NCBI GenBank assembly: GCA_013817115.1
Contig: JACDDG010000176.1
Coordinates: forward strand, 1-5,742
DNA length: 5,742 bases
DNA from: Parachlamydiaceae bacterium
GTDB lineage: Bacteria > Chlamydiota > Chlamydiia > Chlamydiales > Parachlamydiaceae
Direction of reading: 5' to 3'
The notes under the pieces are model-generated. The model saw nothing but the letters and a program-made list of their open reading frames with translations, had not been told where the DNA came from and made no database searches. Positions 1-5,742 of the stretch are shown piece after piece (the stretch's first letter is position 1; each line of letters begins with the position of its first letter). Position numbers and translations under genes: made by a program.

Positions 1-65
1 GGATTCATTCCAGAAGAGTATCATGGAGACAACACAAATGGAACTAAAAAATTAAAAATTTTCAG

Positions 66-293
66 ATGCCAATGGCGAAGGAGGGGGTATCTGAACTGTT
101 ACAAAAAATCTTAAATTGCGCACTTGCCATTTCTGCACTTACATTATTTGCAGGTGTAAATTTCTCCGGAACCGGAACTCACTTATTCGCAGAAATTCCA
201 CAATTCGCACTCAATGAATTCCCCCCGATGAACAAAATCTATCATCCGGTTTCAACAACAAAGGTTCCCAACAGAGCTTTGACAGGGGATTAA
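66..293 (+). CDS. N-terminal fragment of the split TPR protein, with signal-peptide-like segment
   Basis: This 75-residue frame carries the N-terminus of the TPR protein. Residues 15-31 (ILNCALAISALTLFAGV) are hydrophobic and follow a lysine at 14, as in a signal peptide or membrane anchor. C18 is preceded by ILN, which is not a convincing lipobox. Residues 59-64 (YHPVST) match the motif I recall just before the first TPR-like helix in this family. The last seven residues (NRALTGD) are out-of-frame sequence. The start is doubtful: ATG at 66 and ATG at 72 lack a Shine-Dalgarno, whereas a perfect AAGGAGG lies inside the frame at 78-84. Its only in-frame start-like codon nearby is CTG at 96, 11 bases on. 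Starting there would give a compact signal peptide (LLQKILNCALAISALTLFAG). It is probably not an independent gene. Confidence 0.5.
   Translation: MPMAKEGVSELLQKILNCALAISALTLFAGVNFSGTGTHLFAEIPQFALNEFPPMNKIYHPVSTTKVPNRALTGD
78..84 (+). promoter_or_regulatory. Strong Shine-Dalgarno-like AAGGAGG without a standard start codon nearby
   Basis: AAGGAGG is a full match to the Shine-Dalgarno core and precedes the signal-peptide-like stretch of the TPR gene. No ATG, GTG or TTG lies within the next 15 bases. The only start-like in-frame codon is CTG at 96-98, spaced 11 bases away. Either the real start is this rare CTG, or the original start codon was mutated, or the match is chance within an ORF starting at 66. 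Confidence 0.35.
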
Positions 294-364
294 TCAATAT
301 TTTTGCCTACAATTATGACTTAGCATTTCGCGAATTTCAAAATGCTGCGCTTCAAGATCCGAAT

Positions 365-1756
365 TTGGCCATGGCCTATTGGGGAATGGCTTTTGCTCAA
401 GGTCCAAATATAAATAATGATATAACTCCGCAAAAAGAAATTAAGGCCTATGAATTTGCCCAAAAAGCTCTTAGGCTTTCATCGCGTGCTTCTGAAAGCG
501 AAAAAGCTTATATCAATGCATTAGCAACACGCTATACAAATGATCCTCGTGCCGATTTCGTTCCATTAAGATATAAATATCGTGATGCAATGAAAAAAGT
601 GATCGAAAAGTATCCGGAGGATTTAGATGCAGCGACTTTGTATGCAGAAAGTATTTTAAATCTAGACCCCTGGAAGTATTGGACCTGGGACGGAAAGCCA
701 ACAGACGGTGTGATTGAAGCAACTGAAATCTTAAATTCTGTCTTAATAAGCAATCCTGAACATATCGGAGCTAATCATTTTAATATACATGCTTGGGAAG
801 AATCACCAACACCTGAAAGGGCGCTCTTGTCTGCTCAGCGACTCGTTAATGACGAAACAAATTCCGGTCACCTTCTTCATATGCCATGTCACATTTTTCT
901 TTTAACGGGGGATTATGAAGAGGCTATAAAAACGAGCAAGAGAGCCATAAGAGCAGATAAGCAATATATTTATAACTATGGCCTTGAGGGTGAATATCCG
1001 GTCCATTATCTAAGTCATAATTTATATATCTTGGTGAGGAGCTATATGCTTTCAGAAGATTACGATAATTCCATTAGAACAGCATTAGAGCTTAAGGAAT
1101 TAATATACCCTCATCTGGAGTCGATGCCAGGAATGGCTTCTAATGGTTTAGTTCCTCTAGAAGTTTACCTGTATTTTAATCGTTGGAGAGAACTCCTGCA
1201 ATATAAATTTCAAAAAAATAAAAGCCCGTACGTTGAAGCCTATTTACATTTTAGCAGAGCTATAGCTTATGCTAATTTGGGAAATCTTGGTTTAGCTTTC
1301 CGAGAGAAAAAAATGATGCTTCAAGTTAAATCATTTATTCAAGAAGAGGAGTTGATTGCAATTAATCCTGCCACGAAGCTTTTTGAGATCCTCGAATTGG
1401 TATTAAATGCTACTTTAAGTGGGGTTCAAAATCAGATAGACGATCAAATCGAAAACTTAAAAGAAGGGATCGTACTAGAGGATAGATTAAATTACAGCGA
1501 GCCACCAGCTTGGTACGCTCCGATACGCACCCAGCTTGGCAAGGTGCTATTGCAGCAAGGACGCTATTCAGAAGCAACAGAAGTTTTTCGGGAAGCGCTA
1601 AAAAAACGGCCTAGAAATGGCCGGCTTTTATTAGGTCTGACTTTGAGTTTAAAAGGCCAAGGGCAAACTTGGAATGCTTTTTGGGCCGAACGAGAAATGG
1701 CGGCAGCTTTAAAGAATACTCAGACTCAGAAGTGTCTTTCCTTTGATGAACTTTAA
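365..1756 (+). CDS. TPR-family protein, main part downstream of the frameshift
   Basis: This 463-residue frame is the bulk of a TPR protein whose biochemical role I do not know. It begins inside the family motif PNLAMAYWG...GPNIN, so TTG 365 (or ATG 371) is only the first usable start codon after the break. No Shine-Dalgarno precedes it, and coding similarity extends upstream to about 269. Residues 130-186 hold the family core: NPEHIGANHFNIHAWEESP (130-148), then GHLLHMPCHIF (168-178) and GDYEEA (182-187). H138, H142, E145, H169, H172 and H176 form a His-rich set that could bind a metal; this is inference. HYLSHNLY (214-221) is another recognisable family patch. YSEPPAWYAPIR (377-388), followed by a TPR helix pair at about 389-415 (LGKVLLQQGRYSEATEVFRE) and NGRLLLGL (418-425), is the family's C-terminal signature. 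The gene converges on the polyamine operon and has no evident partner in the window. Confidence 0.8.
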   Translation: MAMAYWGMAFAQGPNINNDITPQKEIKAYEFAQKALRLSSRASESEKAYINALATRYTNDPRADFVPLRYKYRDAMKKVIEKYPEDLDAATLYAESILNLDPWKYWTWDGKPTDGVIEATEILNSVLISNPEHIGANHFNIHAWEESPTPERALLSAQRLVNDETNSGHLLHMPCHIFLLTGDYEEAIKTSKRAIRADKQYIYNYGLEGEYPVHYLSHNLYILVRSYMLSEDYDNSIRTALELKELIYPHLESMPGMASNGLVPLEVYLYFNRWRELLQYKFQKNKSPYVEAYLHFSRAIAYANLGNLGLAFREKKMMLQVKSFIQEEELIAINPATKLFEILELVLNATLSGVQNQIDDQIENLKEGIVLEDRLNYSEPPAWYAPIRTQLGKVLLQQGRYSEATEVFREALKKRPRNGRLLLGLTLSLKGQGQTWNAFWAEREMAAALKNTQTQKCLSFDEL

Positions 1757-1935
1757 AGGATAGAGGGAATGTGAGTAGATGGGATGATAAGGATTAGGAA
1801 GCTTTTTAACGCAGAGGCGCGGAGACAAGATTCCTTATGCCTTCCTCTGCGTCTCTGTGTTAAAAAGCCTTCAGAGCTCCTTACCAGCAGTCTTTTGTAG
1901 CGAGACATCAGTTAGCTTCCCTTATCTTCTTTTCA
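1757..1935. other. Convergent intergenic region
   Basis: This is the 179-base gap between the stops of the TPR gene and speY, which are transcribed towards each other. Apart from the inverted repeat, the flanks (1757-1797 and 1873-1935) hold no ORF, tRNA or clear hairpin plus U-tract that I can see. Neither gene therefore has an obvious classical intrinsic terminator. The repeat may affect RNA 3' ends by structure alone, or act through Rho, but this is inference. Confidence 0.7.
1798..1872. repeat. Long imperfect inverted repeat built from an 8-base unit (stem-loop in the convergent intergenic region)
   Basis: The left arm 1801-1825 and the right arm 1844-1868 are inverted copies separated by 18 bases. 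Read in the same sense, they differ at only 4 of 25 positions, all transitions. Three of these become G-U pairs in + strand RNA (1811/1858, 1817/1852, 1821/1848), giving 24 uninterrupted pairs. The innermost position (1825/1844) is A-C. Three further pairs (1798-1800 with 1870-1872) form past a bulged C at 1869. Each arm contains two near copies of an 8-mer: GCAGAGGC and GCGGAGAC on the left, ACAGAGAC and GCAGAGGA on the right (reverse complement). The outer stem has a T-run in the 5' arm and an A-run in the 3' arm. That is the reverse of an intrinsic terminator, and no U-tract follows on either strand. From memory, similar CGCAGAG-type sequences occur between genes in many unrelated bacteria; I cannot verify this here. 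Confidence 0.8.
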
Positions 1936-2898
1936 CTACCAGTCCAAAACATATCCAAAAACTAAAGGAGCAACAATTGATGCATCCGACTCAATTATAA
2001 AACTAGGGGTTTCGATCGAAAGTTTGCTCCATGTAATTTTTTCATTGGGAACTGCCCCACTATACGATCCATAAGATGTTGTCGAATCGCTGATCTGACA
2101 AAAATACGACCAGAGTGGTACCTGATTTCCTAAGTCCTGTCTCAGCAAGGGTACCGCACAAATAGGGAAATCACCGGCAATTCCTCCACCTATTTGAAAG
2201 AATCCAATCGGTTGTTCACTCTCTTTTTTATACCATTCCACAAGGTAAGCCATCGATTCAAGACCAGATTTAATCACGCTAAATCGGCTAATATCACCTT
2301 TGATGACATGCCCTGTAAATATATTTCCCAATGTCGAGTCTTCCCATCCGGGTGTGACTATAGGTAAATTCTTTTCTTTAGCTGCGATTAGCCAGGAATT
2401 CTTCGGATCGATGTCATAGGAATTTTTAATAGTAGGAAGATCTAAAAGCTGATACATGATCTCATGGGGGAAATAGCTTTTGCCTTCATCATCAGCTCTT
2501 TTCCATAGGCTTAAAACCTCTTTTTCAATCCTTCTTATGGCAGTATCTTCTGGAATACAAGTATCTGTGACCCTGTTCATTCCTTCATTTAAAAGCTGCA
2601 ACTCATCTAGCTTGCTTAAGGAGCGATAGTCAGGCACTCGTTTATAGTGGCTATTAGCAACCAGATTAAAAATATCCTCTTCTAGGTTGGCTCCTGTGCA
2701 AGAAATGGCGTGCACTTTATTTTGGCGAATCATTTCTGCTAAAGAAATTCCTAGTTCTGCAGTGCTCATGGCTCCAGCTAGCGTCAGAAACATCTTACCT
2801 TTTTGATGCAAATGCGCAATCCACGCTTCAGAAGCATCCACACAAACGGCGGCATTAAAATGTTTGAAATGCCCCTGCATAAATTGACGCATTTTCAT
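1936..2898 (-). CDS. speY: Deoxyhypusine synthase-like protein SpeY, probable homospermidine synthase
   Basis: This 320-residue cytosolic enzyme belongs to the deoxyhypusine synthase (DHS) family. Bacteria lack eIF5A, so it should not modify a protein. The characterised Anabaena homologue SpeY makes homospermidine from putrescine with NAD. Visible family blocks are LTLAGAMSTAELG (38-50), SCTGANLEED (66-75), PGWEDSTLG (183-191), GGGIAGDF (237-244) and GAVPNEKITWSKL (281-293). K292, with W290 and E286, lines up by eye with human K329 (the catalytic imine-forming lysine), W327 and E323. The human HH dyad after GGG (which contains H288) is replaced by G242-D243, and human D313 and D316 by Y276 and Y279, so the amine site differs from true DHS. 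ATG 2898 is chosen because AAGAGG lies 6 bases upstream; an alternative ATG lies at 2892. It overlaps the speB stop by 4 bases (ATGA), so translation is probably coupled, and it is the last gene of the speA-speB-speY operon. Family certain; exact substrate likely but unproven. Confidence 0.88.
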   Translation of the reverse strand: MKMRQFMQGHFKHFNAAVCVDASEAWIAHLHQKGKMFLTLAGAMSTAELGISLAEMIRQNKVHAISCTGANLEEDIFNLVANSHYKRVPDYRSLSKLDELQLLNEGMNRVTDTCIPEDTAIRRIEKEVLSLWKRADDEGKSYFPHEIMYQLLDLPTIKNSYDIDPKNSWLIAAKEKNLPIVTPGWEDSTLGNIFTGHVIKGDISRFSVIKSGLESMAYLVEWYKKESEQPIGFFQIGGGIAGDFPICAVPLLRQDLGNQVPLWSYFCQISDSTTSYGSYSGAVPNEKITWSKLSIETPSFIIESDASIVAPLVFGYVLDW

Positions 2899-3803
2899 TT
2901 TAGGCCTCTTTGGGTAGAATAGGTAAAGATGTAGCTTAATAGCTTGTAGATAAGCTTGGCAGCTAAATAGTCCGGAGCTTTATTTTTTGGTGCAGGACAA
3001 AGTTCAACGACATCGAATCCAATAATTTTTTTTTCTTGTGCAACTCTTTTAAGCAGTCTCAAAGTTTGGTTCCATTGCAACCCTCCAGGTTCGGGAGTGC
3101 CTGTCGATGGCATCAAAGAAGAATCAAAGGCGTCTAAATCAAAAGTGATGTAAACAGGATCTGTGAGCTTTGCGAGTACATCGTCCATCCAGTCATCATT
3201 TTTTTCGAGCAAATGCGCGTAAAACGTATTTGCCTCCTGGATGCTTGCTTTTTCTTCAATGGCCATACTGCGAATCCCAACAGCAACGCAATTTGTCACA
3301 TTAGGTAGCTCTCTGACCCTTGCCATGATACATGCATGGCTCCAGGGGTCATCTTCGTAAGTCGGCTGTAGATCAGCATGTGCATCCAATTGAAGTACTG
3401 AAATTTTCTGGAAATGATCTGCATGGGCACGTATGGGAGCAAAAGAAATGGCATGCTCTCCTCCAACTGTCACAACGAACTTTCCGTGCTCTAGATATTT
3501 TTTGGTTCGGGTGTAGGTGGAATTTAGCATATCTTGTGATTCTTCTGCCTCTACAGGAGGAGCGGTAAAAATTCCTTCTAAATAAACTTGGGAATCCGTT
3601 TCGATGTCGTAAAGTTCAAGGTGGCGTGAGGCCTCGACTAATGCTTCGGGTCCTAAGTTTGACCCTTTTTGATAGGTGGTCGTCTTGTCAAATGGCACCT
3701 GCAAAAGAATAATTTTTGCAAAGTTTTCGCGTCCATACGGATCCTCTAGTCCGGCAAATCTGCCTGCAATACCGTGTCCCTGTCCATGAATTATTTCTTT
3801 CAT
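2895..3803 (-). CDS. speB: Agmatinase (agmatine ureohydrolase)
   Basis: SpeB hydrolyses agmatine to putrescine and urea in the cytosol with a binuclear manganese centre. The 302 residues match the usual length of the ureohydrolase (arginase/agmatinase) family. An N-terminal VPFDKTTTYQKGSNLGPEAL (36-55) is the typical substrate-loop region. The metal motifs are GGEH (114-117), DAHAD (140-144) and FDLDAFD (221-227). The predicted ligands are H117, D140, H142, D144, D222 and D224, and all are present. STGTPEPGG (233-241) and GFDVVELCPA (262-271) complete the family signature. S228 and S233 stand where many agmatinases have Pro and Gly. Its ATG shares one base with the speA TAA (TAATG), preceded by a weak GGTGG at 3808-3812, and its end overlaps speY by 4 bases, so it sits in the middle of the operon. 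A related ureohydrolase (for example guanidinobutyrase) is possible by sequence alone, but the neighbouring arginine decarboxylase makes agmatine the natural substrate. Confidence 0.93.
   Translation of the reverse strand: MKEIIHGQGHGIAGRFAGLEDPYGRENFAKIILLQVPFDKTTTYQKGSNLGPEALVEASRHLELYDIETDSQVYLEGIFTAPPVEAEESQDMLNSTYTRTKKYLEHGKFVVTVGGEHAISFAPIRAHADHFQKISVLQLDAHADLQPTYEDDPWSHACIMARVRELPNVTNCVAVGIRSMAIEEKASIQEANTFYAHLLEKNDDWMDDVLAKLTDPVYITFDLDAFDSSLMPSTGTPEPGGLQWNQTLRLLKRVAQEKKIIGFDVVELCPAPKNKAPDYLAAKLIYKLLSYIFTYSTQRGLK
2905..2910 (-). promoter_or_regulatory. Ribosome binding site of speY (inside the speB 3' end)
   Basis: AAGAGG on the - strand ends 6 bases before ATG 2898, and 12 bases before the alternative ATG 2892. 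The spacing favours the first ATG and thus the 4-base ATGA overlap with the speB stop. The site lies within the last codons of speB, as expected for translational coupling. Confidence 0.6.
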
Positions 3804-5677
3804 TATACCACCAAGTAGGTATAGCTTTCTAAAGCTTGTTTATATTTGCGTTTGAGCTGTCCCGATTCAGCAGGGGAGAGAAGTCCGGACTTTAATGATC
3901 TTTCGATGAGTTCCTCGAGTCTTTCCATTAGTCTATCTGGTCGGTACTGTACGTACCCAAGCACCTCTTCAATTGTGTCGCCTTCAACCAATTTTAAAAT
4001 TTTCCATTCCCCGTTTTCATCAAGTTCCACGTGAACAACGTTTGTATCACCAAAGAGATTGTGTAAACCTCCTAAGATTTCCTGATAAGCTCCTACCAGA
4101 AAAATACCAAGATAGTAAGGGTCAGTGGTGTATTGATGAAGCATAAGAAAACTTTCCTGGCCTTTTGCTCCGGCAAAAGTATCGATTTTACCGTCACTAT
4201 CGCAGCTAATATCAGCCAAGATAGCTTGATGGGTTGCAAGTTCGTTTAAGCGGTGAATGGGCATAACCGGAAAGATTTGTTGGATAGCCCATGAGTCAGG
4301 TAAAGATTGAAATACAGAAAAATTGCAAAAATATGTATCTCGCAAATATTTGTCTAAGAATGTCGTTTCCTCTGATACTTCATTTAACATATTTAATTGC
4401 TTACGAATATCACAAAGCAAAATGCGATATATTTTTTCAGCATACGCTCTTTCTTTTAAGGTAAGATGTCCGTAGATAAATTCATTTAATATCCGTTCTT
4501 TTGCTTCCATGGCATCGTGAAAAGTTTCTCTACAATTTTCTTCATTTAAGTTTTTTTTCAGTTGAAGAAGATCGGTAATTAAATCGTGCTCAGAAGGCGG
4601 TTGTTCTAATAATTCTAATTGATAAGCATTAGAGGTTACATCGATGACTTCCACAATAAGTACAGAGTGATGAGAGGCAACAGCGCGACCTGATTCAGTG
4701 ATAATGATGGGGTCATGAACATCTGCTAATAAACAGGCTTCCCCAATGGCAGAAACAACATCCCTCGCATATTCCTCAAGGCTATAATCCATAGATGAAT
4801 TGGTGGCACTCATGGTTCCATCGTAATCAATTGCCAGACCTCCACCGACATCAAAAAAGTCTAAGGATGGGTGGTCCTTGGCCAGCTCTGTATACATACG
4901 TGCCCCTTCTTTAAGGGCATTTTTGATGGCGTTAATTGAAGTAATCTGACTTCCCAGATGAAAGTGAAGTAGTTTTAACCAATTTTTTTTGTCATTTTTA
5001 TTAAGTAATTCAACGGTTGCCATGATCTCGTTTGGAAACAATCCAAATTTTGAAAGATCTCCTCCGGAAGATTTCCAACGCCCTGATCCACTCGTGCTTA
5101 ATTTCATTCGTAGACCAATCTGAGCTTCTGTATTTAGCTCTTTGGCGATGGAAAGGACAAGATCAAGTTCGTAAAGTTGTTCGATAATAATGATGGTATG
5201 TCGGCCAAGTTTATGGGTCATTAATGCTAATGAAATATATTCTCGATCTTTATAACCGTTACAGAGCAATAAGCTGTCTGGGTTGTGTTCTAAAGCCATC
5301 ACAGCGATTAATTCCGGCTTACTACCAACTTCAAGTCCAATTAAATTTTTTTGGCCGGCTTGTTGTACAATTTCTACAACATGAAATTGTGGGTTGACTT
5401 TGATCGGAAAAGTCATGCGGTAGGAATTTCGATAATTGAATTGCAGTATGGCCTTTTCAAATGCATCATAAAGGCAACGTATGCGATCGCGTAAGATACC
5501 ATTAAAACGGATTAAAAAAGGTGGTTCGATTCCTCGCTCTACTAAAGACCGTGTCAGCTTATAGAGATCTCCGCTGTTGCTTTGATTTTCCGGACTGACT
5601 GTGACATGTCCATTAGAATTGATCGAAAAGTAACCTTTACCCCAGCGGTTAATTTTATATGATGCTTTTGTAGACAT
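3803..5677 (-). CDS. speA: Biosynthetic arginine decarboxylase, PLP-dependent
   Basis: SpeA decarboxylates L-arginine to agmatine, the first step of the putrescine route. At 624 residues it has the length of the biosynthetic fold-III (alanine racemase-like barrel) decarboxylases such as E. coli SpeA (about 658), not of the pyruvoyl or acid-induced types. Motifs in order: PPFLIRFNGILRDRI (52-66); FPIKVNPQ (90-97) with the PLP-binding K93; GLEVGSKPEL (114-123); LLCNGYKDREY (137-147); RMKLSTSGSGRWKSSGGD (190-207); LHFHLGSQI (237-245); FFDVGGGLAIDYDGT (274-288); ITESGRAVASHHS (326-338), where the glycines and Arg contact PLP phosphate; an SpeA-type helical insert at about 365-450; SCDSDGKID (491-499) with the likely catalytic C492; and GAYQEILGGLHNLFGD (529-544). 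No key residue is missing and the reading frame is intact. ATG 5677 has only a weak AGG upstream (5684-5686). As first gene it sets expression of the operon, and its TAA overlaps the speB ATG by one base. Confidence 0.96.
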   Translation of the reverse strand: MSTKASYKINRWGKGYFSINSNGHVTVSPENQSNSGDLYKLTRSLVERGIEPPFLIRFNGILRDRIRCLYDAFEKAILQFNYRNSYRMTFPIKVNPQFHVVEIVQQAGQKNLIGLEVGSKPELIAVMALEHNPDSLLLCNGYKDREYISLALMTHKLGRHTIIIIEQLYELDLVLSIAKELNTEAQIGLRMKLSTSGSGRWKSSGGDLSKFGLFPNEIMATVELLNKNDKKNWLKLLHFHLGSQITSINAIKNALKEGARMYTELAKDHPSLDFFDVGGGLAIDYDGTMSATNSSMDYSLEEYARDVVSAIGEACLLADVHDPIIITESGRAVASHHSVLIVEVIDVTSNAYQLELLEQPPSEHDLITDLLQLKKNLNEENCRETFHDAMEAKERILNEFIYGHLTLKERAYAEKIYRILLCDIRKQLNMLNEVSEETTFLDKYLRDTYFCNFSVFQSLPDSWAIQQIFPVMPIHRLNELATHQAILADISCDSDGKIDTFAGAKGQESFLMLHQYTTDPYYLGIFLVGAYQEILGGLHNLFGDTNVVHVELDENGEWKILKLVEGDTIEEVLGYVQYRPDRLMERLEELIERSLKSGLLSPAESGQLKRKYKQALESYTYLVV

Positions 5678-5717
5678 TCCAAAAACCTAATAAAATATTT
5701 AATGTTCGTTCCGCCAA

Positions 5718-5724
5718 ATTTATA
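5718..5724 (-). promoter_or_regulatory. Candidate -10 element of the speA-speB-speY promoter
   Basis: TATAAAT on the - strand lies 40 bases upstream of the speA start, a reasonable position for a -10 box giving a leader of roughly 30 bases. A -35 box at normal spacing would fall at or beyond the window edge, so it cannot be judged. The same bases also contain TAAATTTG, which fits the Bacteroidota -7 consensus TAnnTTTG, but the only upstream TTTG (5737-5740) is too close. It remains a weak prediction. Confidence 0.3.
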
Positions 5725-5742
5725 CCGAAGTGCGTTCAAACG

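Larger units (their letters stand above)
66..1756 (+). pseudogene. Frameshifted gene for a secreted-type TPR protein (whole extent)
   Basis: Two consecutive + strand frames encode one protein of a TPR family of unknown function. The first frame (66-293) reads through a signal-like segment to YHPVSTTKVP and stops at 291-293. The second frame has no stop from 218 to 1756. Read from about 269 it gives QQSFDRGLINIFAYNYDLAF, then a REFQNAALQDP stretch, and runs directly into PNLAMAYWG of the long downstream piece. From memory, family members read continuously HPVST...FDQGL...AF.HDEA...F..A...DP..AMAYWG, so both sides of the break are recognisable family sequence. The span is 1691 bases, one short of 564 codons, so a single missing base (or a net loss of 1 modulo 3) near 261-275 would explain it. 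The restored product would be about 563 residues, a normal size for the family as I recall it. A sequencing error is as likely as a real mutation. The local bases do not form a canonical -1 slippery heptamer. Confidence 0.75.

Noticed and set aside
1..114. Open frame from base 1 to a TAA at 112-114 that might be the 3' end of an upstream gene.
   Set aside because: It is only 37 codons, its sequence resembles nothing I know, and it overlaps the N-terminus of the TPR gene in another frame. Chance openness is enough to explain it.
264..275. Programmed -1 frameshifting to join the two TPR frames.
   Set aside because: The zero-frame codons GTT CCC AAC do not form an X XXY YYZ slippery heptamer, and re-pairing after slippage would be poor. 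A small indel is simpler.
513..753. Two overlapping - strand ORFs within the TPR gene.
   Set aside because: They lie antisense to clearly conserved TPR-family coding sequence.
1870..1935. Intrinsic terminator for speY between its stop and the inverted repeat.
   Set aside because: Only 3-4 bp hairpins can be drawn, and none is followed by a U-tract.
3332..3568. 78-residue + strand ORF opposite speB.
   Set aside because: It is antisense to the conserved metal-binding core of speB, with no start signal and no recognisable protein features.
3846..4034. 62-residue + strand Ser-rich ORF opposite the speA 3' end.
   Set aside because: It is a shadow of speA coding sequence with low-complexity composition and no independent support.
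5554..5739. 61-residue - strand ORF overlapping the start of speA.
   Set aside because: It is out of frame with the strong SpeA match and has no recognisable features.
5733..5742. CGTTTGAACG palindrome upstream of speA as an operator.
   Set aside because: A 4-bp arm palindrome at the window edge occurs easily by chance, and no second copy is seen near the candidate promoter.

Overview
The window comes from a bacterium with moderately low GC content. Two ATGA/TAATG-type overlaps and Shine-Dalgarno-like sites show bacterial gene organisation. I cannot fix the phylum from the sequence alone. A biosynthetic arginine decarboxylase, an agmatinase and a deoxyhypusine-synthase-like enzyme in one run is a set I associate with cyanobacteria, Bacteroidota and some environmental lineages (amoeba-associated chlamydiae would also fit). 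None of these is established here.

Layout: the left third (66-1756, + strand) is a gene for an exported-looking tetratricopeptide-repeat (TPR) protein of unknown function. As sequenced it is split by a frameshift near 261-275. The N-terminal piece has a signal-peptide-like segment, and the C-terminal piece carries the conserved His-rich core and a C-terminal TPR. The right two thirds (1936-5677, - strand) are a three-gene polyamine operon, speA-speB-speY, with overlaps of 1 and 4 bases. The two units converge on a 179-base intergenic region (1757-1935) holding a long imperfect inverted repeat built from an 8-base unit. It folds far better in + strand RNA than in - strand RNA.

How the genes work together: SpeA decarboxylates arginine to agmatine, and SpeB hydrolyses agmatine to putrescine and urea. 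SpeY is a member of the deoxyhypusine synthase fold family that keeps the catalytic lysine. It most likely condenses putrescine units to homospermidine in an NAD-dependent reaction, as reported for the Anabaena SpeY. The operon therefore looks like a complete arginine-to-homospermidine route that needs no S-adenosylmethionine decarboxylase or spermidine synthase. The TPR gene has no visible functional link to it.

The most noteworthy items are the frameshifted TPR gene with an orphan Shine-Dalgarno, the strand-asymmetric inverted repeat, and the substitutions in the SpeY active-site region. I found no mobile element, CRISPR array, tRNA or rRNA.
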